Source of the DNA: Microbulbifer sp. YPW16 | GTDB lineage: Bacteria > Pseudomonadota > Gammaproteobacteria > Pseudomonadales > Cellvibrionaceae | DNA length: 64,000 nt | Reading direction: 5' to 3' | NCBI RefSeq assembly: GCF_021290385.1 | Contig: NZ_CP089928.1 | Span: forward strand, 2,340,501 to 2,404,500 | Notes under the pieces: generated by a model | The model's input: the letters and a program-made list of their open reading frames with translations, nothing else | Database searches by the model: none | What the model was told of the DNA's origin: nothing | Made by a program: the position numbers and the translations under genes | Shown here: positions 24,261-34,907 of the stretch, in pieces | Position numbering within the stretch: position 1 is the first letter of the stretch | Layout: each line of letters starts with the position of its first letter

Positions 24261-25835
24261 TCAATCGGCCAGTAAACCACCCGACCGGGCCATTACATGG
24301 AAGATATAGCTCTGCTCACGGGTACCGGACAGCAGGTGCGCGCCGGGGCCGCGGGCCCAGATACCCACGTCCTCGCCACCGTGGGTCTCGGCTTCGGTGG
24401 GTACCAGTGCTTCCTGGTGGAAGCCCGGTGCGGTGGTGTCCACTTCGGCCAGGTCCTTGCGCCCGTTGCTGGCGGGCAGGCCGTAACGGACATCCGCATC
24501 GGTCTCATCCCCCAGCGCGGCAAAGCCGCGTCCATTGGCATAGCCCAGGGTGGTGTAGGGCTTGCCATCATCGGCCAGTTTCGGTTCCGACTCCGGTTCA
24601 CCGCGGCTGTCATTGCCGACCACCTTGCCCAGGATGGGATTGCCGCGGGTAGGGTAGCCGGCCATGGTGAATACATGGCTGTGGTCGGCGGTTACGATTA
24701 TCAGGGTGTCTTCCGGATCGGTATTGTCCATGGCCACCCGCACCGCCCGGGCGAATTCCACCGCATCGGTGAGTGCGTTGTGGGCGCTGCCGGCGTGGTG
24801 GCCGTGGTCGATTCGACCGCCCTCCACCATCAGGAAGTAACCGTCTTTGCCCCTCTCCAGCATCGCCAGCGCCTTGCCTGTCATCTCTGACAGGGAGGGT
24901 TCGCTCGCAGTGTCTTGCGGGCGGTTCGCCTCGTAGCGCATATGCGAGGGCTCAAACAGGCCCAGCAGTTTGCCGGTGGCCGCCGGGTCCACATCCACAA
25001 ACGCCTTGCGGTCCTCCACGTACACGGCGGCGCTGGCTTTGCTATCCCGGTTACTTTTTCCCGCGTAGCGCTGCTGCCATTCCTGCACCAGGTTGCGGCC
25101 ATCCTCGCGCCGGCCCGGCTCACTTTCCAGGTCGGTAACCTCTTTCGGCAGGAACGCGCGCCGCCCGCCGCCCAGCACCACATCGATACCGTCACCGTAG
25201 GGGAATTCCACCAGCTGCGCGGCGATATCGCGACAGCCTTCCGGTGCACTGTATTCCCAGCCGCGCTCGGCGGCCTTGGCGTAGGTGGCCGCCGGGGTGG
25301 CGTGGGTGATGCGCGCCGTGCTTACCACGCCAGTGCGCTTGCCCAGTCCCTCGGCCAGTTCCAGGGCGGTAACCAGCTCGCGACCGCGGCTGGCGGCGCA
25401 GTCGCCCCGGGGCACGTCGCCGGTCACACCGAACATGCCGGCACGGGTTTTCACGCCGGTCATGATGGCGCTCATGGTGCCGGCCGAATCCGGGGTCTGC
25501 TGGTTGGTGTTGTAGGTCTTGATCAGGCCGGAGAAGGGCATTTCCTCGAAACTGAGCCGGTATTCCTCACCGCTCATACCCTGCTGCTGGCCGGCCAGGA
25601 TCCGTGCGGCGGTGACCGTGGAGATACCCATGCCGTCGCCCACGAAGAGGATGATATTTTTCGCTGCCCCGGGTTTGTTATTGATCGGCTGCGCGGCGGA
25701 TTTCTCCAGGTTCGCCTGGCCCTCGGTAAACCAGCTGCTGTCGCGCTGCGCCTCGGGCAGGACGGGTTTGGCAAATGCGCTGCCAGACAGTATCAGGGTG
25801 CCGGCCAGTGCCAGGGGGGCCATTGGGTTTCGCAT
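24261..25835 (-). CDS. phoA: Alkaline phosphatase, PhoA family
   Basis: This 524-residue secreted enzyme hydrolyses phosphate monoesters. It has a signal peptide (MRNPMAPLALAGTLILSGSAFA), metal ligand Asp67 in FVGDGMG, the nucleophile Ser117 in TPDSAGT, and the later metal-binding EGGRIDHGHHAG and TADHSHVF segments. This H/D pattern is of the PhoA/alkaline-phosphatase superfamily, slightly longer than E. coli PhoA. The ATG at 25835 gives the signal peptide; the frame runs upstream to 25946 without it. No Pho box was identified in the 224-bp upstream gap. Confidence 0.93.
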   Translation of the reverse strand: MRNPMAPLALAGTLILSGSAFAKPVLPEAQRDSSWFTEGQANLEKSAAQPINNKPGAAKNIILFVGDGMGISTVTAARILAGQQQGMSGEEYRLSFEEMPFSGLIKTYNTNQQTPDSAGTMSAIMTGVKTRAGMFGVTGDVPRGDCAASRGRELVTALELAEGLGKRTGVVSTARITHATPAATYAKAAERGWEYSAPEGCRDIAAQLVEFPYGDGIDVVLGGGRRAFLPKEVTDLESEPGRREDGRNLVQEWQQRYAGKSNRDSKASAAVYVEDRKAFVDVDPAATGKLLGLFEPSHMRYEANRPQDTASEPSLSEMTGKALAMLERGKDGYFLMVEGGRIDHGHHAGSAHNALTDAVEFARAVRVAMDNTDPEDTLIIVTADHSHVFTMAGYPTRGNPILGKVVGNDSRGEPESEPKLADDGKPYTTLGYANGRGFAALGDETDADVRYGLPASNGRKDLAEVDTTAPGFHQEALVPTEAETHGGEDVGIWARGPGAHLLSGTREQSYIFHVMARSGGLLAD

Positions 25836-26059
25836 AGGTTGGACTGCTCTCTTTCCTTCGGGCTGTTTGTTATTCGCGGGGTGCTCTGTGCTATCGGAGT
25901 GTACTCCCCGGCCTGGTAGCAAATTGTGCCACAGGCGGGCCGGCACCGGGATGACAGTTCATTGAAAGGCAGTCCGGAACACCGGGGGCTGGCGGAAGAG
26001 GCGTGAGGGGCAGGATCAGCCTGGGAGAGCGCGGCGAGCAAAGCCCGCACAGGGCTGGC

Positions 26060-26434
26060 TCAGGGCATAAATTTTACCGCGCTTTCGTCCGGGTCGCGGC
26101 CCTTGCCCGCCGCCTGGAGGCGCTCGAGATAATCGCGCCAGTAGGTGTCGTGCTGTTCGCACAGCTCGCGCAGGTAATCCCAGGTGTAGATGCCACTGTC
26201 ATGGCCATCGCTGAATACCAGCTTGAGGGCATAGCGTCCTGCGGCTTCCACGGTATCGATGCCCACATGGATTTTGCCGTGCACCAGCACGCCCTCACCG
26301 GGACCATGGCCACGCACTTCGGCACTGGGGGAGTAAACCCGCAGGTACTCGGCCGGCAGGGTGTACTCCCGGTCGGGGTACACCAGCTGCAGGCTGTTTT
26401 CGCCGCGGTTGAGGCGGATACGGGTGGGCTTCAT
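26060..26434 (-). CDS. DUF971 (GBBH-like N-terminal domain) protein
   Basis: This 124-residue protein is one DUF971 domain, the fold found at the N-terminus of gamma-butyrobetaine hydroxylase. Characteristic segments are YTLPAEYLRVYSPSAEVRGHG and the C-terminal FSDGHDSGIYTWDYLRELCEQ. It starts one base after the hslU stop and is probably in the same operon; the DUF971-hslU-hslV order is common in pseudomonads. The biochemical role is not established. Confidence 0.92.
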   Translation of the reverse strand: MKPTRIRLNRGENSLQLVYPDREYTLPAEYLRVYSPSAEVRGHGPGEGVLVHGKIHVGIDTVEAAGRYALKLVFSDGHDSGIYTWDYLRELCEQHDTYWRDYLERLQAAGKGRDPDESAVKFMP

Positions 26435-26435
26435 G

Positions 26436-27761
26436 TCAGAGGATAAACCGCGACAGGTCTTCGTCCTGGCTCAGCTCACCCAGCTGGCTGTCGACGTAAG
26501 CGGCATCGATGGTGACCGTCTTGCCGGCATCGCCGGCGTCGAAGGAGATTTCCTCCAGCAGTCGCTCGAGCACCGTGTGCAGACGCCGCGCACCGATATT
26601 TTCCGTGGTCTCGTTGACCTGGAAGGCCACCTCGGCGATTCGCTGGATACCGTCTTCGGTAAATTCCAGGTCCAGGCCCTCGGTGGCCAGCAGTGCCTTC
26701 TGCTGCTCGGTGAGCGAAGCGGACGGCTCGGTGAGGATGCGCTGGAAATCGGCAGAGGTCAGCGAATCCAGTTCCACGCGAATCGGCAGGCGGCCCTGCA
26801 ATTCCGGGATCAGGTCGGACGGCTTCGACAGGTGGAAGGCGCCCGAGGCGATAAACAGGATATGATCGGTGCGGATCATGCCGTGCTTGGTGGTGATGGT
26901 GCTGCCCTCGATCAGCGGCAGCAGGTCGCGCTGCACACCCTCGCGGGAAACATCCGCACCACCGCTCTCCTGGCGCTTGGCCACCTTGTCGATCTCGTCC
27001 AGGAACACGATGCCGTTCTGTTCCGCCGCCTCGATGGCGCGGTTCTTGATGTCCTCGTCGTTGACCAGGCGGGCGGCTTCCTCGTCGGTCAGCTGCTTCA
27101 TCGCCTGCTTGACGGTCAGCTTGCGCTTCTTGGTCTTGCCCTGGGACATATTCGAGAACATGCCCTGCAGCTGGTTGGTCATTTCCTCCATGCCCGGGGG
27201 GGCCATGATCTCCACCCCCATGGGCGCAGCGGAAACCTCCACCTCGATCTCTTTCTCGTCCAGCTGGCCCTCGCGCAGTTTCTTGCGAAACATCTGGCGG
27301 GTACTGTTATCACCGCGCTCGGCGGGATCAGTACTGCGCGCCGGGGGCAGCAGGGCATCGAGGACACGGTCCTCGGCGGCATCCATGGCGCGCTGCTGTA
27401 CAGCCTCCATGGCTTTCTCCCGCTCGAGCTTTACCGCCATTTCCACCAGGTCGCGGACAATGGATTCCACATCGCGGCCCACATAACCCACCTCGGTAAA
27501 CTTGGTGGCCTCCACCTTGATAAACGGCGCGCCGGCCAGCCTGGCCAGGCGGCGGGCGATCTCGGTTTTGCCGACACCGGTGGGGCCGATCATGAGGATA
27601 TTCTTCGGGGTGATCTCCGGCCGCAGCTCCTCACTCACCTGCATCCGGCGCCAGCGATTGCGCAGCGCGATGGCCACGGCGCGCTTGGCCTCTTTCTGGC
27701 CGACGATATGGCGGTCCAGTTCATGGACGATTTCACGGGGGGTCATCTGGGATTGGGACAT
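26436..27761 (-). CDS. hslU: HslU, ATPase subunit of the HslUV protease
   Basis: The 441-residue AAA+ unfoldase feeds unfolded proteins to HslV. Visible features: Walker A GPTGVGKT (59-66), the I-domain insertion rich in charged residues (about 110-230), Walker [12 protein letters not shown], the sensor region [13 protein letters not shown], and the C-terminal DLSRFIL tail that docks into HslV. Length matches the E. coli protein (443). [21 protein letters not shown] is the family start, so the ATG at 27761 was chosen over 27812. It follows hslV at a 164-bp distance. Confidence 0.97.
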   Translation of the reverse strand: MSQSQMTPREIVHELDRHIVGQKEAKRAVAIALRNRWRRMQVSEELRPEITPKNILMIGPTGVGKTEIARRLARLAGAPFIKVEATKFTEVGYVGRDVESIVRDLVEMAVKLEREKAMEAVQQRAMDAAEDRVLDALLPPARSTDPAERGDNSTRQMFRKKLREGQLDEKEIEVEVSAAPMGVEIMAPPGMEEMTNQLQGMFSNMSQGKTKKRKLTVKQAMKQLTDEEAARLVNDEDIKNRAIEAAEQNGIVFLDEIDKVAKRQESGGADVSREGVQRDLLPLIEGSTITTKHGMIRTDHILFIASGAFHLSKPSDLIPELQGRLPIRVELDSLTSADFQRILTEPSASLTEQQKALLATEGLDLEFTEDGIQRIAEVAFQVNETTENIGARRLHTVLERLLEEISFDAGDAGKTVTIDAAYVDSQLGELSQDEDLSRFIL

Positions 27762-27925
27762 TGGGGTTCCTGCAAATTCTGTAATGGTTCCGCTACTTGC
27801 CTTGCGGGCCATGGCCGGCCCGCATGCCGGCCTATAACACCCGTTATCGGCCTGGCGGGGGGCCCGGTGCGGACATGGGCCGCAGCAGGCGTTATCCGTG
27901 CCATCCGGGCGGAATGGCGCAGCGC

Positions 27926-28465
27926 TTAATAATCCAGCTCTTCGATGGTGTGATTCTGGTTGGTGTAGACACAGATATCACCGGCGATCTTCAGCCCCTG
28001 CTCGACGATGGTGCGGGCGTCCAGGTCGGTGTTGTCCAGCAGCGCGCGGGCGGCGGACTGGGCAAAGGGGCCGCCGGAACCGATGGCGATCAGGTCGTCT
28101 TCCGGCTGGATCACGTCGCCGTTGCCGGTCACGATCAGGCTGGCGGTCTCGTCTGCCACCGCCAGCAGGGCCTCGAGCCGGCGCAGGGCGCGATCGGTGC
28201 GCCAGTCCTTGGCCAGCTCCACCGCGGCGCGGGTCAGCTGGCCGCCGTGGGCTTCCAGCTTGGCCTCGAAGCGCTCGAACAGGGTGAAGGCGTCGGCGGT
28301 GCCGCCGGCAAAGCCCGCGATCACCTTGTCCTTGTACAGGCGGCGCACCTTGCGCGCATTGCCTTTCATGACGGTGTTGCCCATGGACACCTGGCCGTCG
28401 CCGCCGATAACGACCTTGCCATTGCGGCGAACGGAGAGAATGGTGGTTCCGCGATATTGTTCCAA
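27926..28465 (-). CDS. hslV: HslV, peptidase subunit of the HslUV protease
   Basis: This 179-residue proteasome-like peptidase forms a dodecamer and degrades proteins delivered by HslU. The core [21 protein letters not shown] is typical. The catalytic threonine is preceded here by six residues (MEQYRG), as in many alpha- and betaproteobacterial HslV proteins, rather than by Met alone as in E. coli; these must be removed to free Thr7. The ATG at 28465 is the only start that allows this. Upstream is a REP-like palindrome rather than an obvious heat-shock promoter. Confidence 0.96.
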   Translation of the reverse strand: MEQYRGTTILSVRRNGKVVIGGDGQVSMGNTVMKGNARKVRRLYKDKVIAGFAGGTADAFTLFERFEAKLEAHGGQLTRAAVELAKDWRTDRALRRLEALLAVADETASLIVTGNGDVIQPEDDLIAIGSGGPFAQSAARALLDNTDLDARTIVEQGLKIAGDICVYTNQNHTIEELDY

Positions 28466-28822
28466 GGGGGACCTCTTGAATCCGGGGTTCTGGTCGCAGG
28501 AGCGGCCGGCGGCCGCGACTACCGGGATTTCCCGGACCTGGTCGCGGCCATGGGCCGCTCCTACGGGGGATATTCATTGCTCAGTGGTAAGTGTGGTCAT
28601 TGGTGGGATTTTTCAATACGGGGCGGTTAAAATGCGGCCACGCTGCCAGCGGCGCCCGGGAAGCGCTGGATGACCCCGCACCGGGTTTGCAGGGCTTTCA
28701 GGGCGTTCCACCAGCCGCGCTACAGCCGATTGAAAGATCTCGACATGGCCGCGAGATCCCGTCCTGGTTGCAATCCGCCCTGAAAGCCAGATTGGCCACG
28801 AAGTTATCCAGAGGTTCCCGCT
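28466..28822. other. Intergenic stretch with a REP element
   Basis: 357 bases between divergent hslV and the DUF2798 gene. The left third holds the REP-like palindrome at 28495-28567. In the remainder I see no RNA gene or conserved ORF. I looked for a sigma-32 promoter facing hslV (CTTGAAA, then CCCCAT) and did not find a convincing one. Confidence 0.5.
28495..28567. repeat. REP-like extragenic palindrome A
   Basis: CAGGAGCGGCC at the left and GGGCCGCTCCTAC at the right form the outer arms; GGCCGCGA and TCGCGGCC pair inside. The same GTAGGAGCGGCC sequence recurs at 46618 and 49979, so this is a dispersed repeat of the type found between genes in pseudomonads. Confidence 0.75.
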
Positions 28823-29062
28823 GTGCCCAACCTGCCGCCACGTCTCTATACCCCGGTCTTTGCGCTCTTCATGTCGTGCATGATGTCGCTGCTGATGTCG
28901 GGGATCATCACTTTTATCAATACCGGGATGGATACTGGCTTCGTATTGCGCTGGCTGCGCGCCTTCCTGGTGGCGTGGGCGGTGGCTTTTCCGCTGGTGT
29001 CGTTTATCGCACCGCTGGCCCACTGGCTGACCCGCAAGCTGGTCAGGCACCGGGACCTGTAA
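28823..29062 (+). CDS. DUF2798 small membrane protein
   Basis: This 79-residue protein has two membrane helices (about residues 10-30 and 44-68) and the DUF2798 pattern: LPPRLYTPVFALFMSCMMSLLMSGIITFINTG, then FLVAWAVAFPLVSFIAPLA. It should be inner-membrane. The frame begins with GTG at 28823 behind GAGG. Its role is unknown. It is convergent with the SPOR-domain gene. Confidence 0.85.
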   Translation: MPNLPPRLYTPVFALFMSCMMSLLMSGIITFINTGMDTGFVLRWLRAFLVAWAVAFPLVSFIAPLAHWLTRKLVRHRDL

Positions 29063-29134
29063 CAGGCCCCGGGCCGGGAAAGGCGTCAGAAGATAAAAGA
29101 AACAGCAGATGTCGCGGGACAGGGCCCGCCGCGA

Positions 29135-29743
29135 TCAGCCTGACTTGGGCGCGCGTTTCAGGACCAGAGGCATCAGCTCGTGCTCGGCGAGAATCTCGCG
29201 CGCCTTGGCGACCCGCGAACGGCTCTGGTAGGGGCCGATGAGGACGCGGTGCCAGGTCCCGCGGCTGTCGGTGGCGGTTTCCACCTTCACATCCAGGTTG
29301 GAGAGGGCCAGCTGCGCGCGCAGCCTGTCAGCCTCGCTGGCATCGCGGAACGACGCGGCCTGCAGGATATACATCAGCTCCGGCTCCGCGGCAGGGCGCT
29401 CGTCCCGTACGGCGATCTCCCGCGGGGGCTCACTCTCGCTGTCATCGGCGCTGGGTGCACGGTCCGGGCGGATCAGCTTCTTGGTTTTCGGCGGCGGGAC
29501 CGCCACCTCGTTTTCCTTCAGCAGCGTATAGAAATCGAACTTCGGTGAGCGGCCGTCATCTTCCGCCTGTTCCGATTGCGGCGCCTGCTGGCGCGCGGCA
29601 CCGCTGCCGGCGCGGTCGTTATCGAGCCCGTTGAGGAAAATCAGGAACACCGCGAACCCGCCGACAAAGTTGCCCAGGACAAACCAGACCCAGGCGGGCT
29701 TGCTGGCGGGGCTGTTGCGACGGCTGGCGTTGCGGCGGCTCAT
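29135..29743 (-). CDS. ftsN: FtsN-like SPOR domain cell-division protein
   Basis: The 202-residue protein has a short basic cytoplasmic tail, one membrane helix (about residues 18-38), a Pro/Glu-rich periplasmic linker, and a C-terminal SPOR domain (from about 123, YILQAASFRDASEADRLRAQL.. to ..RVLIGPYQSRSRVAKAREIL) that binds denuded septal peptidoglycan. It lies between priA and hslV, the place of ftsN in enterobacteria, which supports an FtsN role; low overall similarity among FtsN proteins keeps the name tentative. The argS gene that separates the two in Pseudomonas is absent. Confidence 0.85.
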   Translation of the reverse strand: MSRRNASRRNSPASKPAWVWFVLGNFVGGFAVFLIFLNGLDNDRAGSGAARQQAPQSEQAEDDGRSPKFDFYTLLKENEVAVPPPKTKKLIRPDRAPSADDSESEPPREIAVRDERPAAEPELMYILQAASFRDASEADRLRAQLALSNLDVKVETATDSRGTWHRVLIGPYQSRSRVAKAREILAEHELMPLVLKRAPKSG

Positions 29744-29832
29744 CTCGGTTCAGTTCCTTTTTATCGGTGTGGCTTGCGTCAAATTGTAACGCCTAATGCA
29801 TGGCGGGGGGACCGGGCGACGGCAGTATTCGG

Positions 29833-32046
29833 TCAGGACAATTCCTGCGCGTCCATATCGACCGCCCAGCGCAGGCGGCGGTTCCGGTTGCCCTCGGCCC
29901 ACTGGCACAGCCGCGCCAGCAAGGGCTGCAGCCGGCCGCGCTGTTCCGCCGTCACCTGCAGGTAGAAGCGATAGCGCCCGGACTTGCGCTCCAGCAGTGC
30001 CGGCACCGGGCCCAGGTACTGGATTTCCGGTGACGACGGGGCCATCGCCTCCAGGTGGCCGCGCGCCTCCTCCAGGAAAGCCTCGGCCCAGCGCGGTTCC
30101 TCGCACTCTGCCCGCACCAGCGCCATGGCCCGCAATGGCGGCAGCTGCGCCGCGGTGCGCTCGCGCAGCAACTGCCGGGCGAAGGCGCTGTAGCCTTTCT
30201 CCAGCAGCAACTGCAGCAGCGGGTGCTCGGGGAAGCGGCTCTGTACCAGCACCCGGCCGGCCAGGTCGCCGCGCCCGGCGCGGCCCGCCACCTGCTCCAG
30301 CAACTGACCGGTGCGCTCCGGTGCCCGGAAGTCGGCACTGAACAGGCCGCCGTCAGCATCCTGGATGACCACCAGGGTGACCCGGGGTAGATGATGGCCC
30401 TTGGCCAGCATCTGTGTGCCCAGCAGCAGGCAGGGCTCGCCATCCCGCGCCGGCGCCAGCAGGCGATCGAGGGCCTGCTTGCTGGCGGTGGTGTCGCGGT
30501 CGACACGGATCACCGGGAAATCGGCAAAGCGCCCCGCCAGCAGTTCCTCGCTGCGCTCGGTGCCGCCGCCCAGGGCGCTGAGCGAGCGGCTGTGGCACTG
30601 CGGGCAGGCGTCCACCAGCGGCCGCCGGTAGTCACAGTGGTGGCAACGCAGCTGGCGCTGGCGCCGGTGCAGGGTGAGCTTGCTGGAACAGTGCGGGCAG
30701 TCCGCCAGCCAGCCACAGTCGTCGCAGGTCAGGGCGGGGGCAAACCCGCGCCGGTTGATAAATACCAGCGCCTGCTCACCGCGGGCCAGGGTATCCCCGA
30801 TATGCCGCAGCACCTGCGGCGCGAAGCCCTCCTCCAGCTGCTGCCCCAGGGTCGGCACCACATGGATCTGCGGCGGTTTCGCATCGCCGGCGCGGCGGCG
30901 CAGGCGCAGGTGCTGGTAGCGCCCACTGAGGGCATTGTGCAGGCTCTCCAGCGAGGGGGTCGCCGAACCCAGCAGCACCGGCACGCCGGCGTTGCGGGCC
31001 AGCACCACCGACAGGTCGCGGGCGGAGTAGCGCACCCCGTCCTGCTGCTTGAAGGAACCGTCGTGCTCCTCATCCACCAGCACCACACCGGGGCGCGGCA
31101 GGGGCGTGAGGATCGCGGAGCGGGTGCCGATGACGATATCCGCCTGCCCGGAGGCGGCCGCCAGCCAGGCGCGGGCCCGTTCGCCGTCGGCGAGGCCGGA
31201 GTGCAGTGCAGCGATGCTGTGCCCGGGGAAGCGCGCGGCGATGCGGCGCAGGGTCTGGGGAGTGAGGCCGATCTCCGGCACCAGCAACAGGGCCTGCCGG
31301 CCCCGGTCCAGCGCGCGCTGCATCAGGCGCAGGTATACCTCGGTCTTGCCGCTGCCGGTGGTGCCCTCGAGCAGGGAGGCGGAAAAGCCCTCCGCAGCCA
31401 CCGATTGCAGCACCTGTTGTTGTTCCTCATTGAGTTCTGGCGGCGCGGCCGGTTCGGCGTCGGGGATGGGCGGCGGTACTGTGGGCCCGGATTGCCACTC
31501 GGCCAGTCCCCGCTCCACCAGCGCCCGTGTGGCGGTCGCCGGGTGGCCCAGTTCCTTAAGGTGGGTACGGCTGTGGCGGCCGCGCTCCAACAGCAGTTGC
31601 AGCAGGGCCTGCTGCTTGGGCGCCCGTGCCAGCGCAGATTCCGGCAGGCCCTTGCCCTCGGTGGTGAGTTGCAGCCACTGCTCGGCCCAGTGGTCAGCTG
31701 GCTTGCCCTTGCGCAATGCCACCGGCAGGGCCGCCGCATAGAGCTCACCCACCGGCGCCTGGTAATAGTCCGCCGCCCATTGCAGGAAAGCGCGGCTGCG
31801 CTCATCGAACAGCGGCCGCTGGTCAATCAGCTCCAGCGCCGGCTTGAGCTCCGCCAGCGGCGACTCCCCCACGATATCCACCAGCACGGCCACCAGCTTG
31901 CGGCCACCGAAGGGGACCCAGATACGCTGGCCGGGCACCAGTTGTGCCGGGTCGGTGCCGGACGGCGGCAGGTAGTCGAACAGGCGCCGCAGGGGGACCG
32001 GGACTGCCAGCCGCAGGATGACCGCTTGTCCGCCGATTGTCGCCAA
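29833..32046 (-). CDS. priA: Primosomal protein N' (PriA helicase)
   Basis: This 737-residue 3'-5' DNA helicase restarts stalled replication forks. It has the N-terminal 3'-end-binding domain, Walker A GTTGSGKT (about 228-235), the DEEH box (VDEEHDGSFKQQ), the zinc-binding module CDDCGWLADCPHCSS with CHHCDYRRPLVDACPQC, and the C-terminal helicase motifs through QVAGRAGRGDLAGRVLVQS. Length and order are normal. It is divergent from rpmE across 283 bp, as in many gammaproteobacteria. Confidence 0.97.
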   Translation of the reverse strand: MATIGGQAVILRLAVPVPLRRLFDYLPPSGTDPAQLVPGQRIWVPFGGRKLVAVLVDIVGESPLAELKPALELIDQRPLFDERSRAFLQWAADYYQAPVGELYAAALPVALRKGKPADHWAEQWLQLTTEGKGLPESALARAPKQQALLQLLLERGRHSRTHLKELGHPATATRALVERGLAEWQSGPTVPPPIPDAEPAAPPELNEEQQQVLQSVAAEGFSASLLEGTTGSGKTEVYLRLMQRALDRGRQALLLVPEIGLTPQTLRRIAARFPGHSIAALHSGLADGERARAWLAAASGQADIVIGTRSAILTPLPRPGVVLVDEEHDGSFKQQDGVRYSARDLSVVLARNAGVPVLLGSATPSLESLHNALSGRYQHLRLRRRAGDAKPPQIHVVPTLGQQLEEGFAPQVLRHIGDTLARGEQALVFINRRGFAPALTCDDCGWLADCPHCSSKLTLHRRQRQLRCHHCDYRRPLVDACPQCHSRSLSALGGGTERSEELLAGRFADFPVIRVDRDTTASKQALDRLLAPARDGEPCLLLGTQMLAKGHHLPRVTLVVIQDADGGLFSADFRAPERTGQLLEQVAGRAGRGDLAGRVLVQSRFPEHPLLQLLLEKGYSAFARQLLRERTAAQLPPLRAMALVRAECEEPRWAEAFLEEARGHLEAMAPSSPEIQYLGPVPALLERKSGRYRFYLQVTAEQRGRLQPLLARLCQWAEGNRNRRLRWAVDMDAQELS

Positions 32047-32199
32047 ATTGCCCCCCGCTCACGTTACTGCCTGTGCAAGCGCGGCATGATAACGCACCTG
32101 GAGCGCCAGCTGCCTGCCCCTGTCACCGCCTGTCCCGCCGGTCACCCGGGGTATCCGACGGCATCGCCACCAGTGGCGGGGCCTGCGGCGCGATTGTGC

Positions 32200-32228
32200 T
32201 TGATCCGGCCGGCTAATCTGATTAGTAT
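32200..32228 (+). promoter_or_regulatory. Sigma-70-type promoter candidate for rpmE
   Basis: TTGATC (32200-32205), a 17-bp spacer and TAGTAT (32223-32228) make a reasonable -35/-10 pair about 100 bases before the L31 start. The assignment rests on motif match and position only. Confidence 0.45.
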
Positions 32229-32329
32229 GCGCCGACTTTTTAAGCAGCCCGGAACTCTACCAGTTCCTACATCAACGACGACTCCGTGCTCGGCAACAGA
32301 CCGGGTGGCGGATTCGAGCAGAGGCAATC

Positions 32330-32542
32330 ATGAAAGCAGATATCCATCCGAACTACACCGATGTGACCGCAACCTGTTCCTGCGGCAACAGCATCAAGAC
32401 CCGCTCCACCCTGGGCAAAGACATCCAGCTGGACGTGTGCTCCCAGTGCCACCCGTTCTACACCGGCAAGCAGCGCGAAGCGAGCACCGGTGGCCGCGTG
32501 GACCGCTTCAAGAAGCGTTTCGGCAGCCGCATCAGCAAGTAA
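32330..32542 (+). CDS. rpmE: 50S ribosomal protein L31 (zinc-binding form)
   Basis: The 70-residue protein matches bacterial L31, part of the large subunit at the inter-subunit bridge. It is the C+ type: CSCG (16-18) and CSQCH (37-40) supply four zinc-binding cysteines; zinc-independent paralogues lack them. The ATG at 32330 follows GAGGCA. Its Rho-independent terminator lies 48 bases past the stop and overlaps the next gene's coding sequence. Confidence 0.97.
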   Translation: MKADIHPNYTDVTATCSCGNSIKTRSTLGKDIQLDVCSQCHPFYTGKQREASTGGRVDRFKKRFGSRISK

Positions 32543-32565
32543 GCGAGTCTCGCAGGGCCGTTGCC

Positions 32566-33381
32566 ATGAACAACGGCGAACACTGCAGGAAAAAGGCACC
32601 CCGGTTTACCCGCGGTGCCTTTTTTTGTGCCCTCACACTGCTGTTCCCGCCTGCCTGGGCGGATTGCGTGCTGGGACAGGCCGACGAACTGGTGGCAGTC
32701 GAGCGGGTTCAGGATGGTGACACCCTGCTACTGGAGGACGGCCGGCGAGTGCGCTTGATCGGCGTCAATACGCCGGAGATGCCCCGCAAGGGGGAGCCGG
32801 GGGAGCCGCTGGCCCAGGCGGCAACCGACTTTACCGAGCGTTTTCTCGATGGAGGCGGGGTGGAGCTGGTGTACGACCGCGCCCGGCGCGATCGCTACGG
32901 CCGCGTGCTGGCCCACGTCTATAACCACCGGGGCGAGAGCCTGGAGGCCGCACTGCTGTCGGCGGGACTCGCATTCCATATCGCCATCGCCCCCAACCTG
33001 GCCCTGGCCGAGTGCCTGCATACCCGCGAGGAATGGGCGCGGCGTGCCGGTCGCGGGATCTGGGCAGCCGGTACCTGGCCGCGGCTGCGGGCAGGGGACG
33101 TCCGTCCCGGCGACGGTGGCTTTGTACTGCTGCGGGGCCGGGTGGAGAAGGTCGACCGCAACCACTTCCTGTGGCTGGAGCTGGACGGGCCGGTGGCGAT
33201 CCGGCTGGATCCCACCCGCGATTATGGACAGGTGACGGGGCGCGATTGGCAAGATCGCGAAATAGAAGTGAAAGGCTGGCTGGTGGACCGGGGCACGAAA
33301 TACCTGTCCCTTTATCCGCAAAATAAACGCTGGTTTATTGCGGCAGATTCCGAATTTACCATCGAAATTAGTAGGGATTAG
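32566..33381 (+). CDS. Secreted thermonuclease-like protein (SNase domain)
   Basis: The 271-residue protein has a signal peptide (basic tip, then GAFFCALTLLFPPAWA before Asp34-Cys35) and an SNase-like OB-fold. The nuclease signature is present: RVQDGDTLLLEDGRRVRLIGVNTPE (about 46-70), DRARRDRYGRVLAHVY and the late GRGIWAAG. The catalytic Arg/Glu pair appears in this region, so activity on DNA or RNA is plausible. The ATG at 32566 is the only usable start; the first codons coincide with the rpmE terminator hairpin. The same gene follows rpmE in Pseudomonas. Confidence 0.85.
   Translation: MNNGEHCRKKAPRFTRGAFFCALTLLFPPAWADCVLGQADELVAVERVQDGDTLLLEDGRRVRLIGVNTPEMPRKGEPGEPLAQAATDFTERFLDGGGVELVYDRARRDRYGRVLAHVYNHRGESLEAALLSAGLAFHIAIAPNLALAECLHTREEWARRAGRGIWAAGTWPRLRAGDVRPGDGGFVLLRGRVEKVDRNHFLWLELDGPVAIRLDPTRDYGQVTGRDWQDREIEVKGWLVDRGTKYLSLYPQNKRWFIAADSEFTIEISRD
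32590..32626 (+). terminator. Rho-independent terminator of rpmE inside the nuclease ORF
   Basis: AAAAAGGCACC (32590-32600) and GGTGCCTTTTT (32614-32624) form an 11-bp perfect stem with a T-run of seven. The hairpin covers codons 9-20 of the nuclease gene, where it encodes part of the signal peptide (KKAPRFTRGAFF). Confidence 0.9.
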
Positions 33382-33503
33382 CGTTCACGAACCCTCCTCG
33401 CCCTTGTAGCGGCAGACCTGCCTCGGTTATTCTCTGCGCCCCCGCAGTAAACCGGTCGCCACTTAGCGGGTTAGCGACCACTGACTCGAGAGAATTACCC
33501 AAG

Positions 33504-34766
<1,263 letters not shown>

Positions 34767-34845
34767 ACCATCGCCACCGTTGGCGCCCCGCATCCATTTC
34801 CGCGCCGGCCCAGCCCGGCCGGGACGGGTGCGGGCCGCCGGGTTC

Positions 34846-34873
34846 TTGACCCCGTTCCCTCCATCGCTACACT
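34846..34873 (+). promoter_or_regulatory. Sigma-70-type promoter candidate
   Basis: TTGACC (34846-34851), 16-bp spacer and TACACT (34868-34873) precede the Pro/Glu-rich protein gene by 34 bases. Five of six -35 and four of six -10 positions match consensus. Confidence 0.5.
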
Positions 34874-34907
34874 GCCCGTCTGTACATAAGCAAAGTTGTC
34901 CTTCCGC

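Noticed and set aside
26361..27929. A 522-codon plus-strand frame opposite hslU
   Set aside because: hslU motifs on the minus strand are complete; the opposite frame has no recognisable domain.
28466..28620. A sigma-32 promoter upstream of hslV
   Set aside because: A TTGAAA-like hexamer occurs near 28605-28625 but without a CCCCAT box at the correct distance.
30391..33381. A 996-codon open frame ending in the nuclease
   Set aside because: Its first 725 codons read antisense through priA and have the alanine/glutamine/arginine composition typical of GC-rich shadow frames. Only the part from ATG 32566 shows homology (SNase domain).
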